Positions 1-5,356 of a stretch of DNA of 6,509 bases are shown piece by piece. How positions within the stretch are numbered: the stretch's first letter is position 1; every line of letters starts with the position of its first letter. The position numbers and the translations under genes are program-made. The notes beneath the pieces are model-generated. The model did no database searches. It was not told the origin of the DNA and saw nothing but the letters and a program-made list of their open reading frames with translations. Origin of the DNA: Oribacterium sp. UBA6992 (GTDB lineage Bacteria > Bacillota > Clostridia > Lachnospirales > Lachnospiraceae); the NCBI GenBank assembly GCA_002449915.1, contig DJXY01000223.1, forward strand, positions 1 through 6,509, read 5' to 3'.

Positions 1-23
1 TGTAATAATTCCTCGTATGTCAT
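1..23 (-). CDS. 5' end of a divergent gene, product unknown (partial)
   Basis: Read on the minus strand, an ATG at 23-21 is preceded by a strong Shine-Dalgarno sequence, GGGGGAGG (complement of 29-36), with 5 nt between them. The codons that follow read MTYEELL before the window ends. A near-consensus minus-strand promoter lies about 80 bp upstream. Seven residues are too few to name a product. The call rests only on the ribosome site, its spacing, the open frame and the promoter. The gene is transcribed away from the MATE-marR operon, so the two share a control region. Confidence 0.65.
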
Positions 24-105
24 ACTGACCTCCCCCTTAAACCATAAAAATCTTTCATCAACTTTTCATGACAAGCCTTTTTACAGGTATCGCATGTCCT
101 CTACT

Positions 106-133
106 ATTATATCGATGAAACAAAAAATGTCAT
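106..133 (-). promoter_or_regulatory. Putative sigma-70-type promoter for the divergent gene
   Basis: On the minus strand, ATGACA (complement of 128-133, five of six matches to TTGACA) is followed after 16 bp by a perfect TATAAT (complement of 106-111). Transcription would start near position 99 and give a leader of about 75 nt before the ATG at 23. The -35 box lies inside an 11-bp sequence (127-137) that recurs exactly at 17-27 over the start codon of the same gene. Confidence 0.6.
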
Positions 134-146
134 ACTGTTTTTGCAT

Positions 147-160
147 GGTACTTTCGTACC
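147..160. repeat. Short inverted repeat in the divergent control region
   Basis: GGTAC at 147-151 and GTACC at 156-160 form a perfect 5-bp inverted repeat with a 4-nt gap. It sits just upstream of the -35 box of the minus-strand promoter. It could be a protein-binding site. It is short enough to occur by chance. Confidence 0.3.
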
Positions 161-215
161 TACATAGCACCTGCATAATGACTCTGATGCACTTAGGCAC
201 TCAGGCAACAACATA

Positions 216-244
216 TTGACAATTCTGTATTCCGGCTTTATAGT
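216..244 (+). promoter_or_regulatory. Near-consensus promoter of the MATE-marR operon
   Basis: TTGACA at 216-221 is a perfect -35 box. It is followed after exactly 17 bp by TATAGT at 239-244, five of six matches to the -10 consensus. Transcription would begin near 251, leaving a leader of about 59 nt before the ATG at 310. The -10 box overlaps the first of three 16-bp repeats, as expected of a strong promoter held down by a repressor. Confidence 0.8.
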
Positions 245-288
245 TGCTATTAGCAATAGTTGTTCATAGCATTAGTTGCTTATTACAA
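241..288. repeat. Three tandem 16-bp repeats, probable MarR operator array
   Basis: Three copies start at 241, 257 and 273, each opening with TAGTTG. Copy 1 is TAGTTGCTATTAGCAA. Copies 2 and 3 each match it at 12 of 16 positions, and match each other at 11 of 16. Copy 1 contains a perfect dyad, TTGCTA-T-TAGCAA (244-256), the A/T-rich inverted-repeat style of a MarR-family site. The array runs from the -10 box to just before the ribosome site, so bound protein would block transcription. The MarR gene in the same operon is the obvious candidate ligand. The repeats are seen in the sequence. The operator role is inferred. Confidence 0.65.
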
Positions 289-291
289 TAG

Positions 292-298
292 AAGGGGG
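292..298 (+). promoter_or_regulatory. Ribosome binding site that supports the long MATE start
   Basis: AAGGGGG lies 11 nt upstream of the ATG at 310 and directly after the repeat array. It supports translation from 310 rather than only from the in-frame ATG at 493. The internal ATG has a weaker, closer candidate site, AAGGA at 484-488. Confidence 0.6.
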
Positions 299-309
299 CT
301 GTAAAACAT

Positions 310-1863
310 ATGCATTTCATTCATTCATCTACAGAATCGACCACATCCCAAAGTTCTTCCGGAGTATCTGCAGATTGCTCGCCAGGGGTATCCACAGAGT
401 ACTTATCTGAAGCCTCTGCACTATCCTCGGATTCCCAAGAGTCTTCCATGGCGACCTCTGCGCAGGAAAATTCTGCCGTCAGCAAGGAAGTCATGGAAGC
501 CAGAGAAAAGCGTTATAATCTGATGCTGGAAGCACCGATCATCAAGGTCATCCCTATCATTGCACTGCCTATGGTCATCACGATGCTGATCGACTCCTTT
601 TATAATCTCGCCGATACCTACTTTGTAAGTACACTGGGAACCTATGCTACCGCAGCTGTCGGTGTCAACAACTCCCTTATGTTTTTCCTGCGGGCCGTTG
701 GCATGGGATTCGGCATGGGCGCATCCTCCATCATCTCAAGACTGCTTGGAGCCAAAAAATATGACGAAGCGTCCAGAGTCGCGTCAACTGCATTCTACAC
801 ATCCTTACTGCTGATCACGCTGATCTCTATTGCCGCCTATATTAAGCGGTCAGATCTCGTAATGCTCCTCGGCGCAACCGGAAACTCCAGACAGTATTCC
901 ATTGATTATGCAGATTACATCCTGTATTCCGCACCCTTTACCATCGGAAACACTGTTCTCTCCCAATGCCTCCGCGCAGAAGGAAGCACGACGTACTCCA
1001 TGGCGGGCATGGTTTCCGGATGTATCGTAAACCTTGTGCTTGACCCGCTCTTTATCTTTGTATTTCACTGGGGTGTTGCAGGTGCCGCCGCTGCTACAGG
1101 TCTTTCCAAGGTCATAAGCTTTATTATCCTCCTAATCCCGTATTACCGCGGTAAATCCATGATCCAGGTATCCACCCGCTTTTTTGCTCCAAGCTGGTCC
1201 ATATACCGGGAAATCGGCAAAATGGGTATACCATCCTTCCTGCGCACCAGTCTCATGAGTGTTTCCAGCGTCATCACCAACAACTATGCCGGAAGTTATG
1301 GCGACTCTGTGCTTGCGGCAGTTTCCGTCTCCAACCGCATCATGATGTTTATGGGCTCCATGGTTCTGGGCTTTGGTCAGGGATTCCAGCCGATTGCGGG
1401 TTACTGCTGGGGCGCTAAAAAGTACCGTCGTACACGTAAAGCTTTTTGGGTAACCTCCGGATACGGTCTTTTGATCTGCGTCTTTATGGGAACTCTGATC
1501 TATGCGCTTGCTCCAAAGATTGTCGGTGCTTTTACAGTAGATGATCATCAGATTATTAAAACCGGCGTTTTTATGGTAAGATTACAGTGCGTTGTCCTTC
1601 CCGCCCATGTATGGGTCATGATCATCAACGGACTTTTCCAGGCGCTCGGTCGTCCCATTGCAGCAACAATTCTGGGACTTTCCCGCCAATGCATCTGCCT
1701 GATTCCGCTGCTTGTGATTCTCAATGCCGCCTTAGGTCTTACAGGACTCGAGATTGCACAGAGCACATCGGATGTTGCAAGCGTTATCCTTGCGCTTCCC
1801 ATGCTGTATATGATCATGCGTGAAATCAGACAGCGAATGCATTCACCGGAGGCAGTAGACTAA
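310..1863 (+). CDS. MATE family multidrug/cation efflux protein with an unusual Ser-rich N-terminal extension
   Basis: A membrane antiporter of the multidrug and toxic compound extrusion family, which exports cationic drugs or metabolites using a Na+ or H+ gradient. At 517 residues it is longer than the usual 440-470. Residues 1-60 are hydrophilic and rich in Ser/Thr/Glu. The membrane domain starts near residue 75. The two pseudo-repeats of the fold show as GMGFGMGASSIISRLLGAKKY (first half, 131-151) and a matching segment with GFGQGFQPIAGYCWGAKKY (354-372). The family's LDPLFIF segment is at 244-250. About 12 hydrophobic segments can be followed to residue 503. The start at 310 has a ribosome site and promoter. 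M47 or M62 could be the functional start, and starting at M62 would give a normal-length pump. The stop overlaps the marR start by one base (TAATG), implying co-translation. Substrate unknown. Confidence 0.93.
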   Translation: MHFIHSSTESTTSQSSSGVSADCSPGVSTEYLSEASALSSDSQESSMATSAQENSAVSKEVMEAREKRYNLMLEAPIIKVIPIIALPMVITMLIDSFYNLADTYFVSTLGTYATAAVGVNNSLMFFLRAVGMGFGMGASSIISRLLGAKKYDEASRVASTAFYTSLLLITLISIAAYIKRSDLVMLLGATGNSRQYSIDYADYILYSAPFTIGNTVLSQCLRAEGSTTYSMAGMVSGCIVNLVLDPLFIFVFHWGVAGAAAATGLSKVISFIILLIPYYRGKSMIQVSTRFFAPSWSIYREIGKMGIPSFLRTSLMSVSSVITNNYAGSYGDSVLAAVSVSNRIMMFMGSMVLGFGQGFQPIAGYCWGAKKYRRTRKAFWVTSGYGLLICVFMGTLIYALAPKIVGAFTVDDHQIIKTGVFMVRLQCVVLPAHVWVMIINGLFQALGRPIAATILGLSRQCICLIPLLVILNAALGLTGLEIAQSTSDVASVILALPMLYMIMREIRQRMHSPEAVD

Positions 1864-2312
1864 TGGATTTTAAAAACCCCGACAATATTTTCTCATCCCG
1901 GCATCTTACCGGACTCATCGGCTCTCTCGAGCGGGAGCGCCGGGCATACATTAACAGTAAGCTGGAGAGCACAGGACTCAGAAACCACCAGTTCTGGGCA
2001 CTCATTCACCTAAGCCACTATCCCGGCATCAATCAGGAGGATCTTGCGAATGCTCTGAGCCTCGATAAAACCCGCATGGCGCGGAGCTGCAAGGAGCTTG
2101 AGGACATGGGGTATCTCCGCCGGGAGCGGGACCCCAAGAACCGCAGGCAATACCGGCTGTACCTTACCGATCAAGGCAATGCGCTCCTTCCGGAAATCCG
2201 TACCGTGCTAAACGACTGGAGCAACAGCATCGCTGCCGGCATCACCATGGAGCAGGTAAAAATGGTGATAGAAGTCCTGGAACAAATGGATGCGAATGCT
2301 TCCTCCGTCTAA
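1863..2312 (+). CDS. MarR family winged-helix transcriptional regulator
   Basis: A 149-residue protein of normal MarR length. Residues 1-50 form the N-terminal dimerisation helices. The winged helix-turn-helix follows: a first helix around NQEDLANAL (57-65), a recognition helix from about D68 to M82, and a basic wing of RRERDPKNRRQYRLYLT type (86-102). The C-terminal helices after residue 105 complete the dimer interface. The only cysteine is C76 in the recognition helix. The ATG overlaps the MATE stop (TAATG), and GGAGG at 1848-1852 lies 10 nt upstream, so both genes are made from one mRNA. Regulators in this position usually repress their own operon and are released by a ligand, often a substrate of the pump. 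The repeats at 241-288 are the likely target. The ligand is unknown. Confidence 0.93.
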   Translation: MDFKNPDNIFSSRHLTGLIGSLERERRAYINSKLESTGLRNHQFWALIHLSHYPGINQEDLANALSLDKTRMARSCKELEDMGYLRRERDPKNRRQYRLYLTDQGNALLPEIRTVLNDWSNSIAAGITMEQVKMVIEVLEQMDANASSV

Positions 2313-2326
2313 TGTTCAAGAAATAA

Positions 2327-2357
2327 TTCACTGTAAAACGGCAGGTTACAGTATAAT
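2327..2357 (+). promoter_or_regulatory. Putative promoter of the substrate-binding lipoprotein gene
   Basis: A perfect TATAAT lies at 2352-2357. The best -35 candidate is TTCACT at 2327-2332 (four of six matches, 19-bp spacer). TCACTG one base on would give 18 bp. The weak -35 suggests that an activator may be needed or that expression is tuned. A perfect dyad fills the spacer. The initiation site would lie near 2364, about 38 nt before the ATG. Confidence 0.6.
2330..2352. repeat. Operator-like inverted repeat within the promoter spacer
   Basis: ACTGTAA at 2330-2336 and TTACAGT at 2346-2352 form a perfect 7-bp inverted repeat with a 9-nt gap. It spans the region between the -35 and -10 boxes and touches both. 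No T-run follows, so it is not a terminator for marR. Its position suits a repressor site controlling the importer. No cognate regulator for it is evident in the window other than the MarR protein, whose presumed repeats look different. Confidence 0.45.
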
Positions 2358-2401
2358 AGCATATGATTTTACTGGATTATACAGGGAGGAAATAAAGCAT
2401 T

Positions 2402-3556
2402 ATGAAAAAACACATCTTACTTAATGCAGTGATTGCCACTGCGCTGTCTGCTGCACTGCTGGCAGGATGCGGTGCATCCGGTTCTGCTAACACAACAACT
2501 GCTGCACAGGAGACAACCAATGCCGGTAGTGAAGCTTCCACCGAGTCCGCAGCTTCCGAGACCAAGGCTTCCGAGAGTGCAGCTGCTGAAACATCTGCCG
2601 TAGAGAGCAAAGCTGCATCAGAATCTACCCAGGCCGCATCCGAAGCTGAAACTGCACCAATCGGTGATACTTCAGAGGATGCCATGAAGATCGGCTCTCT
2701 CAAGGGACCGACCACCATGGGTCTTGTAAATCTCATGCACGATGTTGAGTCCGGCAGCAAATCCGGCTATCTTTTTGAAATGCAGACACAGCCGGATGTC
2801 ATCATGAGCGAGCTCGTTTCCGGCAAGCTGGACGTTGCACTGCTGCCAGCCAATGTCGCAGCCGTTGCTTACAATAAAACAAATAAGGGTGTCAAGGTCA
2901 TCGACATCAACACACTCGGCGTGCTGTACTGTGTAACCGGCGATGATTCCGTGAAATCCGTAAAGGATCTGTCCGGTAAAACCGTACTCAGCACCGGTCA
3001 GGGCGCTTCTCCGGAGTATGTTTTAAACTATCTCCTTGATAAAAACGGAGTCAAGGACTGTGACGTACAGTTTAAGTCCGAGGCAACGGAAATTGCCGCA
3101 ACACTAAAGGAGGATCCTACTAAAATTGCCATCCTGCCGCAGCCATTTGTAACTGTTGCCATGGCACAGAACGATGCTCTCAAGATTGCCTTTTCACTTA
3201 CCGATGAGTGGCAGGCCGTTTCTCCTGATTCAAAGCTCCTTACAGGTGTGACCGTCGTAAGAAACGATTATCTTGCGGATCATAAGGATCAGGTAGATGC
3301 GTTCCTTGCAGATCATAAGGCAAGCACCGATAAGGCGAATGCAGATGTTTCCGGCACTGCAGCTCTTGTTGCCCAGTACGGCATTATCGCTAAGGCACCA
3401 ATTGCCGAGAAAGCACTTCCCCAGTGTAACATTGTTGCCATCACCGGTGATGAGATGAAGGCTGACCTCTCCAGTTATCTTTCCGTCCTCAATGCAGCTA
3501 ACCCAAAGTCCGTCGGCGGTACACTGCCTGATGATGACTTCTACTATGTAAAGTGA
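2402..3556 (+). CDS. ABC transporter substrate-binding lipoprotein, NitT/TauT (NMT1-like) family
   Basis: The extracellular binding component of an ABC importer. Residues 1-22 are a lipoprotein signal peptide (MKKH, hydrophobic core) ending in the lipobox LLAGC. C23 would be lipidated and anchor the protein to the outer face of the membrane. Residues 24-94 are a low-complexity Ser/Ala/Glu/Thr linker, including five pentapeptides beginning with Glu at 48-72. The binding domain starts near M95 with MKIGSLKGPTTMG and shows the family layout: a segment for what is bound, GKLDVALLPANVAAVAYNKT (141-160), then NTLGVLY (170-176), and a second lobe from KDLSGKTV (188-195). The ATG has GGGAGGA at 2384-2390, 11 nt upstream. 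Permease and ATPase genes follow after a terminator. The family takes up sulfonates, nitrate, thiamine precursors and other small molecules. Nothing in the sequence fixes the substrate. Confidence 0.9.
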   Translation: MKKHILLNAVIATALSAALLAGCGASGSANTTTAAQETTNAGSEASTESAASETKASESAAAETSAVESKAASESTQAASEAETAPIGDTSEDAMKIGSLKGPTTMGLVNLMHDVESGSKSGYLFEMQTQPDVIMSELVSGKLDVALLPANVAAVAYNKTNKGVKVIDINTLGVLYCVTGDDSVKSVKDLSGKTVLSTGQGASPEYVLNYLLDKNGVKDCDVQFKSEATEIAATLKEDPTKIAILPQPFVTVAMAQNDALKIAFSLTDEWQAVSPDSKLLTGVTVVRNDYLADHKDQVDAFLADHKASTDKANADVSGTAALVAQYGIIAKAPIAEKALPQCNIVAITGDEMKADLSSYLSVLNAANPKSVGGTLPDDDFYYVK

Positions 3557-3666
3557 TCATAGTATAGGACAAGAAACCATCTTTAAAATCTGACACTTTT
3601 GTCGATACTTTATTTAAAATATCAGCGATAAAATATCGGTAAAAAGGCTGCCATAAAAAGCCATTT

Positions 3667-3708
3667 AAAAAGTCCCTGCTCCAGTCAAAACAAACAGGGA
3701 CTTTTTTT
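3667..3708 (+). terminator. Strong intrinsic terminator after the substrate-binding protein gene
   Basis: AAAAAGTCCCTG (3667-3678) pairs perfectly with CAGGGACTTTTT (3695-3706) across a 16-nt loop. The T-run continues to 3708. The A-tract on the left side could let it work on the opposite strand as well. It sits about 110 nt after the lipoprotein stop codon and before the permease, so it divides the importer genes into two transcription units or allows only partial read-through. Confidence 0.88.
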
Positions 3709-3739
3709 ATTGCTTTTTACAATGTACAATAATGTGGAA

Positions 3740-3766
3740 CGTAAAATGTTCTACGGATGTTTTACG
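3740..3766. repeat. Inverted repeat upstream of the permease gene
   Basis: CGTAAAA (3740-3746) and TTTTACG (3760-3766) form a perfect 7-bp inverted repeat with a 13-nt gap. Within it, ATGTTCTACG (3746-3755) and ATGTTTTACG (3757-3766) are near-identical direct repeats. It could be an operator for the permease transcription unit or a leader hairpin. Its half-site shares GTAAAA with the dyad at the lipoprotein promoter, which is a weak similarity. Confidence 0.4.
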
Positions 3767-3821
3767 AAACAAAATTCCGTTGTCGATTCACATTGCCATT
3801 TCAGTTTCACAGCAATATCAA

Positions 3822-3843
3822 TATAACTTACAAGAAAGTTATA
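3822..3843. repeat. 8-bp inverted repeat in the permease leader
   Basis: TATAACTT (3822-3829) and AAGTTATA (3836-3843) are perfectly complementary across a 6-nt gap (acaaga). In RNA this would be a small A/U-rich hairpin about 40 nt before the ribosome-site-like AAAGGAG. In DNA it would be a 22-bp dyad of operator size. No T-run follows, so it is not a terminator. Confidence 0.45.
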
Positions 3844-3881
3844 AGCAAAAATACCATCTGTCACAGGAAAATCGATTTTAT

Positions 3882-3888
3882 AAAGGAG
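3882..3888 (+). promoter_or_regulatory. Strong Shine-Dalgarno-like site misplaced relative to the permease ATG
   Basis: AAAGGAG ends 23 nt before the permease ATG at 3912, too far for normal initiation. It lies 1 nt before an ATG at 3890 that opens a five-codon frame (MYFRH, stop TAA at 3905-3907). That frame ends 4 nt before the permease ATG. Either ribosomes reinitiate, or an ATT at 3894 (5 nt after the site, in frame) is used, or the weak AGG at 3899-3901 serves the ATG at 3912. Confidence 0.4.
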
Positions 3889-3911
3889 CATGTATTTTAG
3901 GCATTAATCAT

Positions 3912-4637
3912 ATGAAGAAAAAGATCCTTATCATCTTCCTCTGGATACTGATCTGGCAGATACTCACTCTGCTCATCCATAACAGCATCCTTATGGCAGG
4001 TCCCATTGACACAGTAAAAGCGCTTCTGAACATGGCTCCCATGCCTCTGTTCCGCGCATCTATTGCCTTCTCCACTCTGCGGATCTTCGGCGGATTTGCC
4101 GCAGGCTCCTGCATTGGCATGCTGCTCGGATGGGGTGCCTACCGTCTGCCGCTCCTGGAGCAGTTCCTGAAGCCTTTTATTTCCGTCTTAAAGGCGGTAC
4201 CGGTTGCGAGCTTTGTCATTATGCTCCTGATCTGGGCAGGCAACCGAATGCTCTCCTTTTATATTAGTCTCCTTGTCGTACTGCCAATCATCTATCTCAT
4301 GACCTTAAGCGGTCTCCGTGCAACCGACCCGCAGCTTCTGGAGCTTGCGAATGTTTTCCGCATGGGGACTCTCGCGCGGATCCGTTTTATTTACCTGCCA
4401 TCGGTTTTTGCAAATCTTTACGGTGCATTTCAATCCGCCATCGGTATGGCATGGAAAAGCGGTATCGCTGCGGAAGTCATCGGACAGCCTCTCGGCTCTA
4501 TGGGAAACGGGCTCTATACTGCCAAAATATATCTTGACACCGGCGAGCTCTTTGCCTGGACCATCACAATCGTACTACTCTCGTTTTTTATGGAAAAATT
4601 GCTTCTTATGGGATTCCGCCGGCTGATCCGGCGATGA
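3912..4637 (+). CDS. ABC transporter permease, NitT/TauT/SsuC type
   Basis: The membrane channel of the importer, 241 residues from the chosen start, of the binding-protein-dependent transport inner-membrane family. About six hydrophobic segments are visible: roughly 4-22, 51-75, 87-108, 113-133, 165-180 and 212-233. The EAA-type cytoplasmic loop that docks on the ATPase is at 143-164, with LELANVFRMG then IRFIYLPS. The family signature WKSGIAAEVIG is at 181-191. The first in-frame ATG is at 3732, but the extra 60 residues are polar, unlike a permease, and lack a ribosome site. MKKKILIIFLW at 3912 is a typical permease start. The ribosome site for 3912 is poor. The preceding lipoprotein and following ATPase complete the transporter. 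Substrate unknown. Confidence 0.9.
   Translation: MKKKILIIFLWILIWQILTLLIHNSILMAGPIDTVKALLNMAPMPLFRASIAFSTLRIFGGFAAGSCIGMLLGWGAYRLPLLEQFLKPFISVLKAVPVASFVIMLLIWAGNRMLSFYISLLVVLPIIYLMTLSGLRATDPQLLELANVFRMGTLARIRFIYLPSVFANLYGAFQSAIGMAWKSGIAAEVIGQPLGSMGNGLYTAKIYLDTGELFAWTITIVLLSFFMEKLLLMGFRRLIRR
4617..4633 (+). repeat. GC-rich hairpin at the 3' end of the permease gene
   Basis: CGCCGG (4617-4622) and CCGGCG (4628-4633) are perfectly complementary with a 5-nt loop, directly before the ATGA where the permease ends. No T-run follows, so it is not a terminator. It arises from the codons for RRLIRR and may be incidental. It could protect the mRNA end or slow ribosomes at the junction. Confidence 0.35.
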
Positions 4638-4690
4638 AGATCATGTTGAAATTATTGTTGGCGCATAGCCATAAGTTTAAAAGGAACTAA
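4634..4690 (+). CDS. Possible 18-codon mini-ORF linking permease and ATPase genes
   Basis: An ATG at 4634 overlaps the permease stop as ATGA, the classic translational-coupling arrangement. It opens 18 codons (MKIMLKLLLAHSHKFKRN) ending in TAA at 4688-4690. The frame is the same as that of the ATPase, whose ATG follows at 4697. The mini-ORF contains the ATPase ribosome site (AAGGAA, 4681-4686) near its end, so ribosomes finishing it would be well placed to begin the ATPase. No Shine-Dalgarno of its own is visible. It could be a coupling peptide, a remnant of a longer ATPase N-terminus cut by a stop codon, or chance. Confidence 0.25.
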   Translation: MKIMLKLLLAHSHKFKRN

Positions 4691-4696
4691 CGATCC

Positions 4697-5356
4697 ATGC
4701 AGCTTAATGTAAATCAAATCTCAAAATCATATCCCGGGCATCCTGTGCTACGCAATCTGACCTTTACACTGGACTCTGAAGCCGCAGATCCTGCCAGGCA
4801 GAACCTGCTCCTGACCGGACCGTCCGGTGTTGGTAAAACTACGCTGCTTCGCATGCTCGCGGGACTGGAAGCACCCGACAGCGGAAGCATTCTCTATTTC
4901 CGTAAAAGCACGCAGACTACGAATGCGGAAAATCCCGCTGTACCCTTCCGGCCCAGGATTTCCATGGTATTTCAGGAGGACCGTTTATTTCAGGGTTTTA
5001 CAGCACGTGAAAATGTAGTGGCAGTATCACCCATGCTTTCCAGAAAAGCTACAGATACTCTGCTGTCTGAAATTCTGCCGCAGGACGCCTTACATAAACC
5101 GGTACGTGAGCTCTCCGGCGGTATGAAGCGTCGCGTCGCAATCGTCCGCGCCATAGCCGCAACATCCGATCTGCTTATCATGGATGAGCCCTTTACCGGT
5201 CTGGATGCCGAAACACGAGAGCACGTCATTTCCTTTATCTTCCGGCATAAAGAGCACCGCCCGCTGATCCTCTCAAGCCATGAAACTGCCGGCCTCCCTG
5301 CGATGAAAGTACTGGAGATTAAGAGCCTGACCACTACTACAACAGTATGTCCGTGA
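4697..5356 (+). CDS. ABC transporter ATP-binding protein, NitT/TauT/SsuB type
   Basis: The ATPase that powers the importer, bound to the permease on the cytoplasmic side. All catalytic motifs are in order: Walker A GPSGVGKT (41-48), Q-loop Q93 in VFQEDRLF, signature LSGGM (139-143), Walker B LLIMDEP (159-165), D-loop GLD (168-170) and H-loop H195 in SSHE. The protein should therefore be active. At 219 residues it is shorter than the usual 240-260. It ends about 24 residues after the H-loop with a Thr-rich tail (TTTTTVCP), so the C-terminal region is minimal. The ATG at 4697 has AAGGAA 10 nt upstream, and the 59-nt gap from the permease suggests one transcript. It converges on the peptidase gene, and no clear terminator was found in the 115-base gap. 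Confidence 0.92.
   Translation: MQLNVNQISKSYPGHPVLRNLTFTLDSEAADPARQNLLLTGPSGVGKTTLLRMLAGLEAPDSGSILYFRKSTQTTNAENPAVPFRPRISMVFQEDRLFQGFTARENVVAVSPMLSRKATDTLLSEILPQDALHKPVRELSGGMKRRVAIVRAIAATSDLLIMDEPFTGLDAETREHVISFIFRHKEHRPLILSSHETAGLPAMKVLEIKSLTTTTTVCP

Larger units (their letters stand above)
3557..3911 (+). other. 355-base intergenic region between binding-protein and permease genes
   Basis: No credible gene was found here. It is A/T-rich. A small hairpin-like repeat, CGATA-aaa-TATCG, lies at 3626-3638. The intrinsic terminator of the upstream gene follows at 3667-3708. After that come about 200 nt that must hold the promoter or leader of the permease gene, including inverted repeats at 3740-3766 and 3822-3843. 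The best promoter guess is TTGCCA at 3793-3798 with TATCAA at 3816-3821 (17-bp spacer), which is weak. An open frame from ATG 3732 runs into the permease but lacks a ribosome site and reads like non-coding sequence. No riboswitch consensus such as a TPP or SAM element was recognised. Confidence 0.55.

Noticed and set aside
189..204. Two 8-bp near repeats, GCACTTAG and GCACTCAG.
   Set aside because: Only two copies with one mismatch, away from both promoters' core boxes. Too likely to be chance.
2313..2401. Possible riboswitch or terminator between marR and the lipoprotein gene.
   Set aside because: The region is only 89 bases and is explained by a promoter, a dyad and a ribosome site. There is no T-run after the dyad and no TPP-like consensus.
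2377..2760. 127-residue Ala/Ser/Val-rich open frame on the minus strand.
   Set aside because: It is the antisense shadow of the lipoprotein signal peptide and low-complexity linker, whose repetitive codons keep the opposite frame open.
3732..3911. N-terminal 60-residue extension of the permease from ATG 3732, and a 47-codon frame at 3757-3900.
   Set aside because: Neither has a ribosome binding site. Their amino-acid composition looks like translated A/T-rich intergenic DNA, and both overlap the inverted repeats.
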